Below, piece by piece: positions 25,471 through 33,049 of a stretch of DNA of 64,000 nucleotides (its first letter is position 1; each line of letters starts with the position of its first letter). The DNA comes from Streptomyces sp. NBC_01237 (GTDB lineage: Bacteria; Actinomycetota; Actinomycetes; Streptomycetales; Streptomycetaceae): assembly GCF_035917275.1 (NCBI RefSeq), contig NZ_CP108508.1, positions 4,712,001-4,776,000 on the forward strand, given 5' to 3'. Under the pieces are notes generated by a model that was not told the DNA's origin, made no database searches, and saw only the letters and a list, made by a program, of their open reading frames with translations. Position numbers and translations under genes: made by a program.

Positions 25471-25588
25471 CAACGTCGAAGGCCCCCGCAGCAAGCTGCG
25501 GGGGCCTTCGACGTATTGCCCGGTGAGAGCAATGGCGGAGGATACGAGATTCGAACTCGTGAGGGGTTGCCCCCAACACGCTTTCCAA
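25471..25588. repeat. left att repeat with truncated tRNA-Ser 3' end
   Basis: 118 bp identical to 46078-46195. It carries the tRNA terminator hairpin and the T-arm, variable arm and half of the anticodon arm of tRNA-Ser; identity stops at CTTTCCAA, inside the anticodon loop. The tRNA half here has no 5' part and cannot be functional. The 8 bp before it (ctgagac-like) also resemble the right side apart from a 4-bp insertion. Confidence 0.95.
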
Positions 25589-25815
25589 CTGTGCGCATGG
25601 CCGTTCGCGAGCGTTCATATGAGGCCACTTGGCAGCTCAGCGAGGGCTGGCGTACGGAGATGAACCATGGCGAGCACGAGCGAACTGAACAACGACCAGG
25701 ACAACGAGCGCCAACAGTTGGGTCACCTTGCCTCACGGTTGCTGTGCTCAACCCGACTCTGTGGCGGTGGGCATGGTCCGATCGATTTACTCACTTGGCC
25801 CAAAGTCGCCCCACC

Positions 25816-25860
25816 CCTTCATTCTCGTTCATACGCACCCTGTATGAACGAGAATGAAGG
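25816..25860 (-). terminator. perfect 19-bp inverted repeat after the secreted-protein gene
   Basis: CCTTCATTCTCGTTCATAC at 25816-25834 pairs perfectly with 25842-25860 around a 7-nt loop. It starts 5 bp after the minus-strand stop at 25866. Its AT-rich arms are unusual here and match the foreign base composition of that gene. Confidence 0.7.
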
Positions 25861-25865
25861 GCCAC

Positions 25866-26309
25866 TCACCTAGAGACTCGAAGAAGCGTAAAAGTTTTAG
25901 AATTGCTGACGCCGTTGAGCTTCAGCTCCCCCGTGGCTTTCAGGTCTCCGGAACTGCCGACCCCTATGGTAGGAGCGAAACACCCGCGAGTGAATCCGGG
26001 ATTGAGGGTCGTATTAGCGCAGCTCACATTGCTGGAGAAATTACTTTCTTTCAGGGATCCTCCAATCGACACCGCTACGCTTGCGGTGCTCTGTACTACC
26101 AGAACCGCCTGGGCGTCATAGTTGGAATTTAGAACAATGCAAGTCTTGTATTTCACGTAATCGGATACGGAATGCTTGAAATAGTCGCTGCAGTACCAGT
26201 TGGAATTAGTATCGACAGCCTGCCAATTCTGAGCGGCGCTAGCTGGCGTAGCTTGCACCGCGAGAGCACCGATGGCGGCTGCAACCACGAGAAGTGTTCT
26301 GGAACGCAT
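25866..26309 (-). CDS. small secreted cysteine-containing protein, AT-rich cargo
   Basis: 147 residues, family not recognised. A clear Sec signal peptide (R-S-R-T-L-L-V-V-A-A-A, cleavage near A-S-A-A-Q) is followed by ~120 residues rich in Ser, Asn and Val with four cysteines (in S-N-W-Y-C, Y-K-T-C, N-V-S-C and R-G-C), consistent with two disulfides. AAAGGA lies 7 nt before the ATG. The gene and its flanks have many A/T third positions, unlike all neighbours, so it was probably acquired separately from the rest of the element. It is probably element cargo; no enzyme motif is visible. Confidence 0.8.
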   Translation of the reverse strand: MRSRTLLVVAAAIGALAVQATPASAAQNWQAVDTNSNWYCSDYFKHSVSDYVKYKTCIVLNSNYDAQAVLVVQSTASVAVSIGGSLKESNFSSNVSCANTTLNPGFTRGCFAPTIGVGSSGDLKATGELKLNGVSNSKTFTLLRVSR

Positions 26310-26447
26310 GCGGTCATCCTTTGTTCGTGGGCGCGCAAGGATTGCGTCGCCATGAATTCAGTTTGAGTTGACGGTCGACCTTAACAAGAACGCTTACTCG
26401 TCACTCTCTTTTTCAAATAGTGCCTTTTGTGGCTTATGTTGCCATAT

Positions 26448-26469
26448 AATGCATTTGCGAATGCATTTG
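26448..26469. promoter_or_regulatory. operator-like repeats upstream of the GntR gene
   Basis: AATGCATTTG occurs at 26448 and 26460 as a direct repeat, and TGCATT-TGCG-AATGCA forms a palindrome across them. It lies in the AT-rich gap between the divergent secreted-protein and GntR genes. This is a plausible autoregulatory GntR/KorSA-type site; not proved. Confidence 0.4.
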
Positions 26470-26545
26470 ATTGTCGATTCTTGGCTGTATATGCACCTAT
26501 ATTTCTGCAGGAAGATGACTTTGTCTTCTGGCATCGTGGGGGAGG

Positions 26546-27055
26546 ATGGACACGCGCGGTGCTGAATCACGACAGATGCGGAGACGAGAAGTGGTGTCAC
26601 GGCAAGCCAGTCCTCGGGGAACGTTCCTGCACGTCGCCGAGGCAGTGAAGGCTCAGATCGACGCCGATCCGGCGATGGCGGAGTTGCCGACACTCGCCGA
26701 GTTGATGGCGGCGCACAACGTCTCACGCGGGGTTGTAATCCGGGCGTTCAAGGTGCTCAAGGAGGAGGGAAGAGCCGAGCCAGCTCTAGGCGGCCGTTGG
26801 CGAGTGGTGCGTGCGGGTGAGCATCAGGATCGTCGACCGCTGGCCGAGCGGATCACGGACATCTTCCGCACGGACACGCTGAACGTAGGAGACGAGTTCC
26901 CCAGTACGACAGCGCTAGCTGACCGATTCGAGGCCTCGCGGCCGACCGTCGCCAAGGCCCTGGACAAGTTGCGAGCCGACGGGCTGCTCTCAGAGAGTCG
27001 GCAGGGCAAGCGGCGAACCGTACTGGCTCTTCCCGGCCGAAAGGGGCCTTCCTAA
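26546..27055 (+). CDS. GntR-family regulator with two winged helices (KorSA-like)
   Basis: 169 residues. Two GntR-type winged-helix domains in tandem: residues ~28-90 (L-P-T-L-A-E-L-M-A-A-H-N-V-S-R-G-V-V-I) and ~95-165 (F-P-S-T-T-A-L-A-D-R-F, S-R-P-T-V-A-K-A-L-D-K-L). There is no separate effector domain. In pSAM2-type elements such a GntR protein (KorSA) represses replication and transfer genes; that role is inferred here. The start is uncertain: ATG 26546 directly follows GGGGGAGG, while ATG 26576 or GTG 26591 would give a product closer to the domain edge. It is followed after 1 bp by the HD gene. Confidence 0.85.
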   Translation: MDTRGAESRQMRRREVVSRQASPRGTFLHVAEAVKAQIDADPAMAELPTLAELMAAHNVSRGVVIRAFKVLKEEGRAEPALGGRWRVVRAGEHQDRRPLAERITDIFRTDTLNVGDEFPSTTALADRFEASRPTVAKALDKLRADGLLSESRQGKRRTVLALPGRKGPS

Positions 27056-27056
27056 C

Positions 27057-27629
27057 GTGACCGCCACGACACTGAGCGAGTGGGCTTACCCTCTTGCCGA
27101 GTCTCTCCTCGCGGAACCGCTGCCCCGACGTTGGGCACACTCCCAGGGGGTTGCCGAGCGCGCGCGGATCATCTCGCCCGTTCTCGGCAAGGATGCCGAC
27201 CTTGTGGAAGCAGCGGCTGTGCTGCACGACATCGGCTATTCGCCGGGTGTAGCCAAGACCGGGTTCCACCCGCTAGACGGTGCCCGGTATCTGCGGGACG
27301 TTGCCAAAGCCAACGAGCGGATCGTGAGGCTGGTTGCGCACCACTCGTGCGCCTGGATGGAGGCCGAAGCGCGTGGGTTGCGGGAGGACTTGGAGAGCGA
27401 GTTTCCCAAAGACCTCCCGCACCTGGACGATGCTCTGTGCTTCTGCGACATGAACACGACCCCGGTGGGTACGCCCACGAATCCGGTCGACCGTGTCAAC
27501 GAGATCGCCAGCCGGTACGGGCCCGACAGCCTGATCGAGAAGTTCATCCGGCGTGCCGAGCCGGAGATCCTGGCCTGTACAGCACGCGTCCTTGAACGAG
27601 TAGCAGCCATCAAACGTCAGCCAACGTAG
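27057..27629 (+). CDS. HD-domain phosphohydrolase-like protein
   Basis: 190 residues. The HD fold is marked by R-W-A-H-S-Q-G-V (first His), A-A-V-L-H-D-I-G-Y-S-P (His-Asp pair), L-V-A-H-H-S (distal histidines) and a late C-D-M. The metal site appears complete, so a nucleotide or nucleotide-second-messenger phosphohydrolase is plausible; substrate unknown. GTG start one base after the GntR stop, so the two form an operon. Its 3' end overlaps the convergent NUDIX gene by 13 bp. Confidence 0.85.
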   Translation: MTATTLSEWAYPLAESLLAEPLPRRWAHSQGVAERARIISPVLGKDADLVEAAAVLHDIGYSPGVAKTGFHPLDGARYLRDVAKANERIVRLVAHHSCAWMEAEARGLREDLESEFPKDLPHLDDALCFCDMNTTPVGTPTNPVDRVNEIASRYGPDSLIEKFIRRAEPEILACTARVLERVAAIKRQPT

Positions 27630-28090
27630 GGCGCATTACGGGAGTGGTCCACCGCATGCTCGATGCGGAGACGCATCGTGGGGTGTACATCGAAGTCGAC
27701 CAGGTCCGTCAGGGCAACCCAGCGGACCTGAGTTGTCTCGTCGCTCGTCCGCAAGTCGCCACCGATCGGACGAGCCCGGAAACAGATAGAGAACTGCTGC
27801 CGTACCTCCCCATCGTCGTACGCCATCACGTGACCGGGGTCGGTGTAGATTCCCGACACGTCGAGAACCTCTGCCTTGATCCCTGTCTCTTCCCAGACCT
27901 CACGGACCACTGTGTCGCTGATGGACTCGCCCACGTCATGACCGCCGCCCGGCAGCGCCCATCGACCGTTGTCGGAGCGCTGGATCATGAGAACCCGCCC
28001 CCGCGCATCCTGAACGAAAGCAACGACGGACGGTACGACGGAGTTGGCCGCCGGGGCATCAGGGTCGTGTAGGTAGTCAATGCGTCCCAT
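27617..28090 (-). CDS. NUDIX hydrolase (Pif-like position)
   Basis: 157 residues with a full Nudix box: G-G-G-H-D-V-G-E-S-x5-V-R-E-V-W-E-E-T-G-I. It follows the XRE-type gene after 2 bp on the same strand. In pSAM2 the NUDIX protein Pif gives transfer immunity to the donor, and a NUDIX gene at the regulatory end of an AICE is a recurrent feature, so a similar role is possible. Substrate cannot be read. Confidence 0.88.
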   Translation of the reverse strand: MGRIDYLHDPDAPAANSVVPSVVAFVQDARGRVLMIQRSDNGRWALPGGGHDVGESISDTVVREVWEETGIKAEVLDVSGIYTDPGHVMAYDDGEVRQQFSICFRARPIGGDLRTSDETTQVRWVALTDLVDFDVHPTMRLRIEHAVDHSRNAPYVG

Positions 28091-28092
28091 GG

Positions 28093-28851
28093 TCAGTCTC
28101 CCGTGATGTCGTGATCTGTGACCTGCCGGGCGCTACCCCAGGTCTGTTCGATGCTGGTCGCGTACGTGTCGAAGAGGCCACCGCCCGGCAAGCGGCGCAG
28201 ATGAAGGACCGGGGCCATGTACGCCCCGATGCCGTACACGTGCGTATTAACCAACATCTCGTCGTCAGCACGGAAGAGCGAGTTGTAGAGGGTCGCGTCG
28301 TGCAGTCGGAATCCGATGTCTGGATGGCTGCCGAACAGCGGCTGGTAGTTGACCAGCGCGTTGCGGATTTTCCCGTCCATGACGCGATGCCCCTCGTCGA
28401 TGCCGCGCTGCTGCACCGCCGCGCATGCCGGGTCTCCTATCAGGATGCGGACCTGAGCGTTGCCCTCAACTTTCGATTTGATGATGGTGTGGAACACGGG
28501 GTCCTCCGACAGCCACAGGCCGGCGTACACGAGCACATCCAGGTACCGCTCCGCTCTCGCGTACAGGTCGCGCCATAGGTTCGCCGGAACCATGTGCCGG
28601 TGTGGATAGACGGTCACTATCTCGGCCTTGCCGAGGTCCGTGGCCGTCTCGACCGCTCGCGCATCAGTCCAGAGCGTCGTGACGTCGACCCGAAGGAACG
28701 TCGCGGTGGCGTATTGGTGCCGTCGGTACGGCACTTTCCCCTGCGTGATCCAGCGTTCCACTGTCTTCGAGTTGACCTGAACGGCATCTGCCAGGTCCTG
28801 GATTGACGCTCCCCTCGCTAACAGGGCTGATCTCAAACGCTCGTTGGACAT
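28093..28851 (-). CDS. XRE-type regulator with a C-terminal sensor-like domain
   Basis: 252 residues. An N-terminal Cro/C1 helix-turn-helix spans about residues 3-60 (S-I-Q-D-L-A-D-A-V-Q-V-N-S-K-T-V-E-R-W-I). The rest (about 80-250) is a single alpha/beta domain with V-R-I-L-I-G-D-P, G-F-R-L-H-D-A-T-L-Y-N-S-L and M-L-V-N-T-H-V-Y-G, reminiscent of phospholipase D-like folds without clear HKD motifs. It is probably a ligand-sensing repressor of the element. Start ATG preceded by CGGGGGTGG. It lies at the left side of a 542-bp gap that must hold divergent promoters. Confidence 0.82.
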   Translation of the reverse strand: MSNERLRSALLARGASIQDLADAVQVNSKTVERWITQGKVPYRRHQYATATFLRVDVTTLWTDARAVETATDLGKAEIVTVYPHRHMVPANLWRDLYARAERYLDVLVYAGLWLSEDPVFHTIIKSKVEGNAQVRILIGDPACAAVQQRGIDEGHRVMDGKIRNALVNYQPLFGSHPDIGFRLHDATLYNSLFRADDEMLVNTHVYGIGAYMAPVLHLRRLPGGGLFDTYATSIEQTWGSARQVTDHDITGD

Positions 28852-29292
28852 GTCCACCCCCGAGGGACGTCTTGGGAGCTCTTGACGGTAGCCAGGTGTC
28901 CCTGAGCTGTCCACGGGCGGGGTGAACAACGCCCGTGACCTGGAGGGATTCTGATCGTGCGCCAGGGAGTTCCGGCGCAAAGCCAAGAAGTTCCGGCGCC
29001 CCGCTTGACGAAACTCGATGCAGTACCTGTAATAGAGGTATCGCATCAGCCGCAAGGTGGAGCGCCAGAAGGGCCCTTCTTTGGGCTGCTTCGACTTGCG
29101 CCCGTCGGCTCTCCGCCGGACCGCATCGCACGACCCAGGAGCCCCGCGTTGGTCGGGGGGAGGGACCCGGACCCTTGTCATTCCGGAGGGCTTGAGACCG
29201 AAAGGTCACGTCTCCATACGCCTTCGCCGGTTCGCCGCTCTACCTGATACGGGAGCGGCCCCGCAAGGAGACATCTGCTTCACCGCTTCACC
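28852..29292. other. regulatory gap between XRE and the spread genes
   Basis: About 440 bp with no supported gene. It lies between a minus-strand regulator and the plus-strand transfer genes, so promoters for both directions are expected. No strong operator repeat stood out apart from the tRNA-like hairpin that follows. Confidence 0.5.
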
Positions 29293-29334
29293 GCCCCGAT
29301 GGTCGTAGACCGGGTTCGACTCCCGGTCGGGGCA
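29293..29334 (+). ncRNA. tRNA-like mini structure (acceptor stem plus T-arm)
   Basis: GCCCCGA at 29293-29299 pairs perfectly with TCGGGGC at 29327-29333. Between them, CCGGG-TTCGACT-CCCGG is an exact T-arm with a 7-nt loop directly abutting the 3' acceptor strand; an unpaired A follows. Only 10 nt lie where D and anticodon arms should be. It may be a tRNA mimic, an att relic or a terminator-like element. It sits 60 bp before the first spread gene. Confidence 0.5.
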
Positions 29335-29393
29335 CCCACTCCCGCCGCACTCGCCGGTTGGGCTTCCCTCCGTTCCCTCACTGAGGAGTCCTC

Positions 29394-29864
29394 ATGACTG
29401 CCGCCACATTCGCCGCCGTTTTCGTCGCCCTGTTCGTCGCTCACAGCGTGGGTGATCACTGGGTGCAGACCTCGTGCCAGTCGGCCGCGAAGGGCCTGCC
29501 GGGCTGGACCGGCCGTCTGGCCGTCGCCCGCCACGTCGCCACCCTGACCACCACAAAACTGCTGGTGCTCGCCCCTGTCGCCTACCTGCTGGGCCTGGAC
29601 CTGTCGGCCCTCGGCCTGGTCATCGGCCTGGGGGTGGACGCGGTGACGCACTGGTGGGCGGACCGCCGCTCCACGCTGGCGTGGCTGGCGAAGGTGACCG
29701 GCAAGGCCGAGTTCTACAGCCTCGGCACTGCCGCCCACCCCGCGCACCCGGTCACCGCTACCGGCACCCCCGCCGCGACGCTCGGCACCGGCGCTTACGC
29801 CCTGGACCAGTCCTTTCACCACGTGTGGCTGCTGATCGCCTCAGTGGTCATCGCCACCGTCTGA
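29394..29864 (+). CDS. DUF3307-like membrane protein
   Basis: 156 residues, mostly membrane: hydrophobic segments near 2-20, 45-75 and 140-155. Polar residues in the membrane segments (H-S-V-G-D-H-W-V-Q, D-A-V-T-H-W-W-A-D-R-R, D-Q-S-F-H-H-V-W) are typical of the DUF3307 group found on Streptomyces conjugative elements. GAGGAG precedes the ATG. First gene of the plus-strand spread/transfer region; likely a membrane component of intramycelial spread. Family name is from memory. Confidence 0.75.
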   Translation: MTAATFAAVFVALFVAHSVGDHWVQTSCQSAAKGLPGWTGRLAVARHVATLTTTKLLVLAPVAYLLGLDLSALGLVIGLGVDAVTHWWADRRSTLAWLAKVTGKAEFYSLGTAAHPAHPVTATGTPAATLGTGAYALDQSFHHVWLLIASVVIATV

Positions 29865-29963
29865 CCGGCCCGTACTTCTCCGTCGCCACCACCCCGCACG
29901 GGAGTTGGGGACGGCGGAGAGGCCCGGATCACCCGGACCCAACCCCTGAAAAGGACAGACCTG

Positions 29964-30149
29964 ATGGCTATCCGCATCGGCAACGTGACCATCGAAGACA
30001 GCGACAACAACGGCTCGGGCGATGACCTGCGGCAGGCCATGGAGGCCGGCGGTGCCGTGATCAACGGCGGTCACTTCGGCGGGCAGGACAACGGCATCAG
30101 CGGCGGGGTCTTCCACGGCCGCGTCCACGTCGGCAACTCCAACGACTGA
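29964..30149 (+). CDS. small Gly/Asp-rich protein
   Basis: 61 residues, not recognised. AAAGGA site before ATG. The sequence alternates Gly, Asn and hydrophobic residues (G-G-H-F-G-G-Q, I-S-G-G-V-F-H-G-R-V-H-V-G), suggesting a short beta-roll. It lies between the DUF3307-like gene and a terminator hairpin. Confidence 0.65.
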   Translation: MAIRIGNVTIEDSDNNGSGDDLRQAMEAGGAVINGGHFGGQDNGISGGVFHGRVHVGNSND

Positions 30150-30171
30150 CACACCCCCCTCACGACGCAGC

Positions 30172-30201
30172 GCGGCCCCGGTGCTCCAACACCGGGGCCG
30201 C
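30172..30201 (+). terminator. hairpin after the small Gly-rich gene
   Basis: GCGGCCCCGGTG at 30172-30183 pairs exactly with CACCGGGGCCGC at 30190-30201, loop 6 nt. It ends the first spread transcript or acts as attenuator before 30241. Confidence 0.75.
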
Positions 30202-30240
30202 TGTCGAGCCGCACCACCTTCTCAAGGGAGAGAACGACTC

Positions 30241-30507
30241 ATGAAACACATCGCCGCACTTCCGGCCCCTGTTACGGCCCTTCCGGTCGACGGTGGGCCG
30301 ACCGCCGCCGAGCTGGACGCGATCGAGCTGGAGATGCCGCTGATCCTGGCGGGCGTCGACCTGCTCGACGCACAGATCATGACCCTGGACCGGACGCCGA
30401 CGGAGCTGGACCAGCAGCGCATCCGCCGGGCCCGCCGCAAGATCCTCGCCGCCCGCCGCGACCTGACCAACCGCACCCTGACGGTGCAGTCGGGCGGTGC
30501 GGCATGA
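30241..30507 (+). CDS. DUF6284-like small protein
   Basis: 88 residues. Contains A-E-L-D-A-I-E-L-E-M-P-L-I and L-D-L/I-x-D-A-Q-I, then an Arg-rich helix (R-R-A-R-R-K-I-L-A-A-R-R-D-L-T-N). The DUF6284 group sits next to spdB-type genes in many Streptomyces elements (recalled, not searched). Its TGA overlaps the following ATG by 4 bp, so it is coupled to the next gene. Confidence 0.75.
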   Translation: MKHIAALPAPVTALPVDGGPTAAELDAIELEMPLILAGVDLLDAQIMTLDRTPTELDQQRIRRARRKILAARRDLTNRTLTVQSGGAA

Positions 30508-31355
30508 GGGCCAAGTCCGCTGCACCTGCCATCGCGATGACTGCCGTGTCCATGGTTCTGACGCTGGCCGTGGTGGTGATGTGGCTCGGCGCTTCGATGC
30601 CGTGGCTGATCGCCCTGGTCGTCGGTCTCGGGATCGACGGGGGATGGCTCGCCACCCTCGCCTATGAGCGCCGTCTGGCCGCGCAGGGCGATCACAGCAC
30701 TCCGGTCACGGTCGTCGGCTGGGGCTTCGGCCTGGTCGCCACGGGGGTACTGGTCGCTCACGCGGTCACCGCGGACGGGAGTGCCGGCGCGTGGCTGGCG
30801 GTGGCGTGGCTGCCCATGGCCGCGAAGGCGCTATGGCTGGTCCACTCGTTGTGGGAGCGGACCGCGCTGACCGGCTCCGCGCTGGAGGCGATCCAGGGAA
30901 TCCAGCAGGAAGCCCGCGACGAAGCGGCGGTGGCCCGTGCCCGCCTGCGCTCCGAGGCCGGTACGGAGGAGACGCGGCTCGGCGCCGTGACGCAGGCCGG
31001 GGCCCGCGTCGCACGCGTCCAGGCACAGACCGCCACCACCCTGGCCCGCGCCTGGTCGACGCTGGAGAGCACCCGTGCCGGGAAGGACACCGGCAGGGCG
31101 CTGACCAGCGTGACGACCCGCGTCACACCCGGCGTCACACCCGCGTGGGAGCTGCCCGTCTGGGGCCCCACGCAGGCCGTACCCGCCCTCGACGCCCCCG
31201 CGCTCAGTGATGACGCGCTTGACCTGCTGGTCGACGACATCCGCCACAGCGAGACGCCGGCCCTCTCCTACCGGGAGATGTCCGCCCGCTTCCGCGCCGC
31301 CGGACACGCCGCCTCCGAAGTCCGGCTGAGGGCCGCGTGGAAACGCGTCGCCTGA
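30504..31355 (+). CDS. SpdB-type plasmid spread membrane protein
   Basis: 283 residues. Three to four membrane segments in the first ~115 residues, then a long Ala/Arg-rich coiled-coil stretch (about 125-190), then a C-terminal globular tail. Architecture and position match SpdB-like proteins that support mycelial spread of conjugative elements together with TraB. The start is ATGA-coupled to the upstream gene. Its TGA overlaps an ATG (31355) that began the RRQRL-type gene now split by the nested transposon. Confidence 0.75.
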   Translation: MRAKSAAPAIAMTAVSMVLTLAVVVMWLGASMPWLIALVVGLGIDGGWLATLAYERRLAAQGDHSTPVTVVGWGFGLVATGVLVAHAVTADGSAGAWLAVAWLPMAAKALWLVHSLWERTALTGSALEAIQGIQQEARDEAAVARARLRSEAGTEETRLGAVTQAGARVARVQAQTATTLARAWSTLESTRAGKDTGRALTSVTTRVTPGVTPAWELPVWGPTQAVPALDAPALSDDALDLLVDDIRHSETPALSYREMSARFRAAGHAASEVRLRAAWKRVA

Positions 31356-31366
31356 TGGCCACCGTG
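31355..31366 (+). pseudogene. 5' fragment of the split RRQRL-type gene
   Basis: An ATG overlapping the spdB stop (TGATG) begins M-A-T-V and then runs into transposon DNA. The rest of the gene resumes at about 35564 with D-Y-R-W-R-M-A-P. In intact relatives the short start is followed directly by Y-R-W-R-x-A-P, so joining the two sides restores a normal gene. Confidence 0.6.
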
Positions 31367-31520
31367 CCAACTGGAGTCCACGCGGGTTCCTTCGCGACGC
31401 GGCTGCCGAGAAGAGGGCAAGTGGTGAGGTAGGAGCCCTCCTATCAGCCTTGATCTGTGCGTGTGAGGTGTTCGCAGTAACTGGCAGATTCTGCGAGCGC
31501 GGCCGGTAACTTGCGATGCC

Positions 31521-32696
31521 ATGCAGGATTCGGGAAGTCGCCGCCGTCTGACACTGCTGACTGGGCAGGTGGGGGACGGCGACGCACAGGGTTCAGGCGA
31601 GGCCGAGGACCGTGGTCTGGCCGATGTTCAGATACTCCAGCGGCGGGCTGCCGCACAGAGTGATGTCGATGAGCAGGGCTTCTATCTGGAAACCGTGTCG
31701 GAGTACCTGTGGGCCCGCGACGTCGCTGGTCTTGCGCCCAGCACCTTGGAGAACCTGGTCAGGCCGGTGCTGGAGCTGTGTTCCTTCTACGACTTGGTGC
31801 CCTGGCGGCTCACCCCGCGGCATGTGGACCGGTTCTACACCGGGCCGGGACGCCGGGCCCGTTCGACAGTGCGGAGCAAGCTGACCAAGCTTGACAGCTA
31901 CTTCGCGTTCCTGGAACAGCGTTACGCAGGGGAGATCGCACGCCGCTTCGGCGCCAGGGTGGAGTCACCGGTCGACTCGTTCAACAGGCCGGTGCACCGC
32001 GGGGACTTCGGGCTGCGGATTCCTCCTTCGCAGCGGGCCCTGGCCGAGTGCTTCTCGAAGTGGCGGGCGTCGCTTCCGTCAGCACGCAAGTATCCGGTGG
32101 CCGTACGCGACTACGTGATGGCGAAGATCGCCTACATTTCCGGTGTCCGGGCGAGCGAGCTCTGCGCGGTCCGTCTCGGGGACATCCACTGGGAGCTTGG
32201 CCAGTGGGGCCGGTTCGTGGTTCAGGGCAAAGGGGCCGGCGGGTCGGGCAAGCGCGAACGGCAGGCATACCTCTTCGCTGAGGGACGCGAACTGCTGTGG
32301 TGGTACATCGAGGACGTCCGCGGTTTGTTCAGCGACGACGCCCTGGACCCGGCTGCACCGCTCTTCCCTTCGGAGCGGCGGCCGCAGGCGGTGGTGGACC
32401 TGAACATTGCAGTGGGTATGCCGGTGCGTCCTGATGCGTTCCGCAAAGCGCTCAAGACTGCTGGCGGTCTCTATCTTCCAGGCCCGGTGACCTGCTTGTT
32501 CCCGCATCTGCTGCGGCACGCGAGGGCGACGCACCTCTACGAGAGCGGCATGGCGCTCTGGGACGTGCAGAAGGTCCTCGGCCATATCTGGGCCAGTACG
32601 ACGGTCGGCTACCTTTCGACCGTCCAGGCTGATCCCGAACTGGCGAGTCTGCAGTCCGCGCGCCGGGCGGTCCGACGTTTGAGTATGGAGGCTTGA
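31521..32696 (+). CDS. tyrosine recombinase (TnpA-like)
   Basis: 391 residues. A core-binding domain lies at about 55-165 (V-S-E-Y-L-W-A-R-D-V). The catalytic domain carries S-G-V-R-A-S-E-L (first Arg, ~208), H-L-L-R-H-A-R-A-T-H (His and second Arg, ~330), L-G-H-I-W-A-S-T-T (~350) and the nucleophile Tyr in V-G-Y-L-S (~364). The active site looks complete. The N-terminal ~50 residues are poorly ordered and the true start may be further in. The stop is closely followed by the small HTH gene. Confidence 0.87.
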   Translation: MQDSGSRRRLTLLTGQVGDGDAQGSGEAEDRGLADVQILQRRAAAQSDVDEQGFYLETVSEYLWARDVAGLAPSTLENLVRPVLELCSFYDLVPWRLTPRHVDRFYTGPGRRARSTVRSKLTKLDSYFAFLEQRYAGEIARRFGARVESPVDSFNRPVHRGDFGLRIPPSQRALAECFSKWRASLPSARKYPVAVRDYVMAKIAYISGVRASELCAVRLGDIHWELGQWGRFVVQGKGAGGSGKRERQAYLFAEGRELLWWYIEDVRGLFSDDALDPAAPLFPSERRPQAVVDLNIAVGMPVRPDAFRKALKTAGGLYLPGPVTCLFPHLLRHARATHLYESGMALWDVQKVLGHIWASTTVGYLSTVQADPELASLQSARRAVRRLSMEA

Positions 32697-32698
32697 GG

Positions 32699-33037
32699 GT
32701 GAAATGGAACCTGCGGATGGTCGCTGCCCAACGGGACATCTGGCGCCCGACCCAATTGCAGACCGTCCTGGCCGAGGTGGGCTTCACCCCGTCGCTGAGT
32801 AAGGTCGCGGCGTTGTGGAGCGGAAAGCCCGTGACGGTGCGGCTTGAGGACCTGGACAAGATCTGTGCGGCTCTGGACTGCACCGTCGCGGACCTGATGC
32901 AGGCCGAGCCCGAGCCGCACCTCGCCTCCCGGGAGCAGGAGGAACGCAGGGTGGCCGGCACCCGGCCAGACCGGGGTTCTGCGGTCCGGCCGATTCCGGG
33001 AACGGGGCGTGGTCCGCGCGGCCTTCCGCCCAACTGA
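32699..33037 (+). CDS. small Cro/C1-type helix-turn-helix protein
   Basis: 112 residues. The HTH covers ~1-65: M-V-A-A-Q-R-D-I-W-R-P-T-Q-L, S-L-S-K-V-A-A-L-W, L-E-D-L-D-K-I-C-A-A-L-D-C-T-V-A-D-L. The tail is Arg/Pro-rich. I use the GTG at 32699, which has GGAGG 8 nt upstream; it starts 2 bp after the recombinase stop. It sits between the two recombinase genes as TnpC does in Tn554; it probably regulates or directs transposition. Confidence 0.78.
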   Translation: MKWNLRMVAAQRDIWRPTQLQTVLAEVGFTPSLSKVAALWSGKPVTVRLEDLDKICAALDCTVADLMQAEPEPHLASREQEERRVAGTRPDRGSAVRPIPGTGRGPRGLPPN

Positions 33038-33049
33038 GGACAGGGTTCG

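Noticed and set aside
25523..25588. Second tRNA-Ser at the left att site
   Set aside because: Only the 3' half is present; identity ends in the anticodon loop and no 5' acceptor strand follows.
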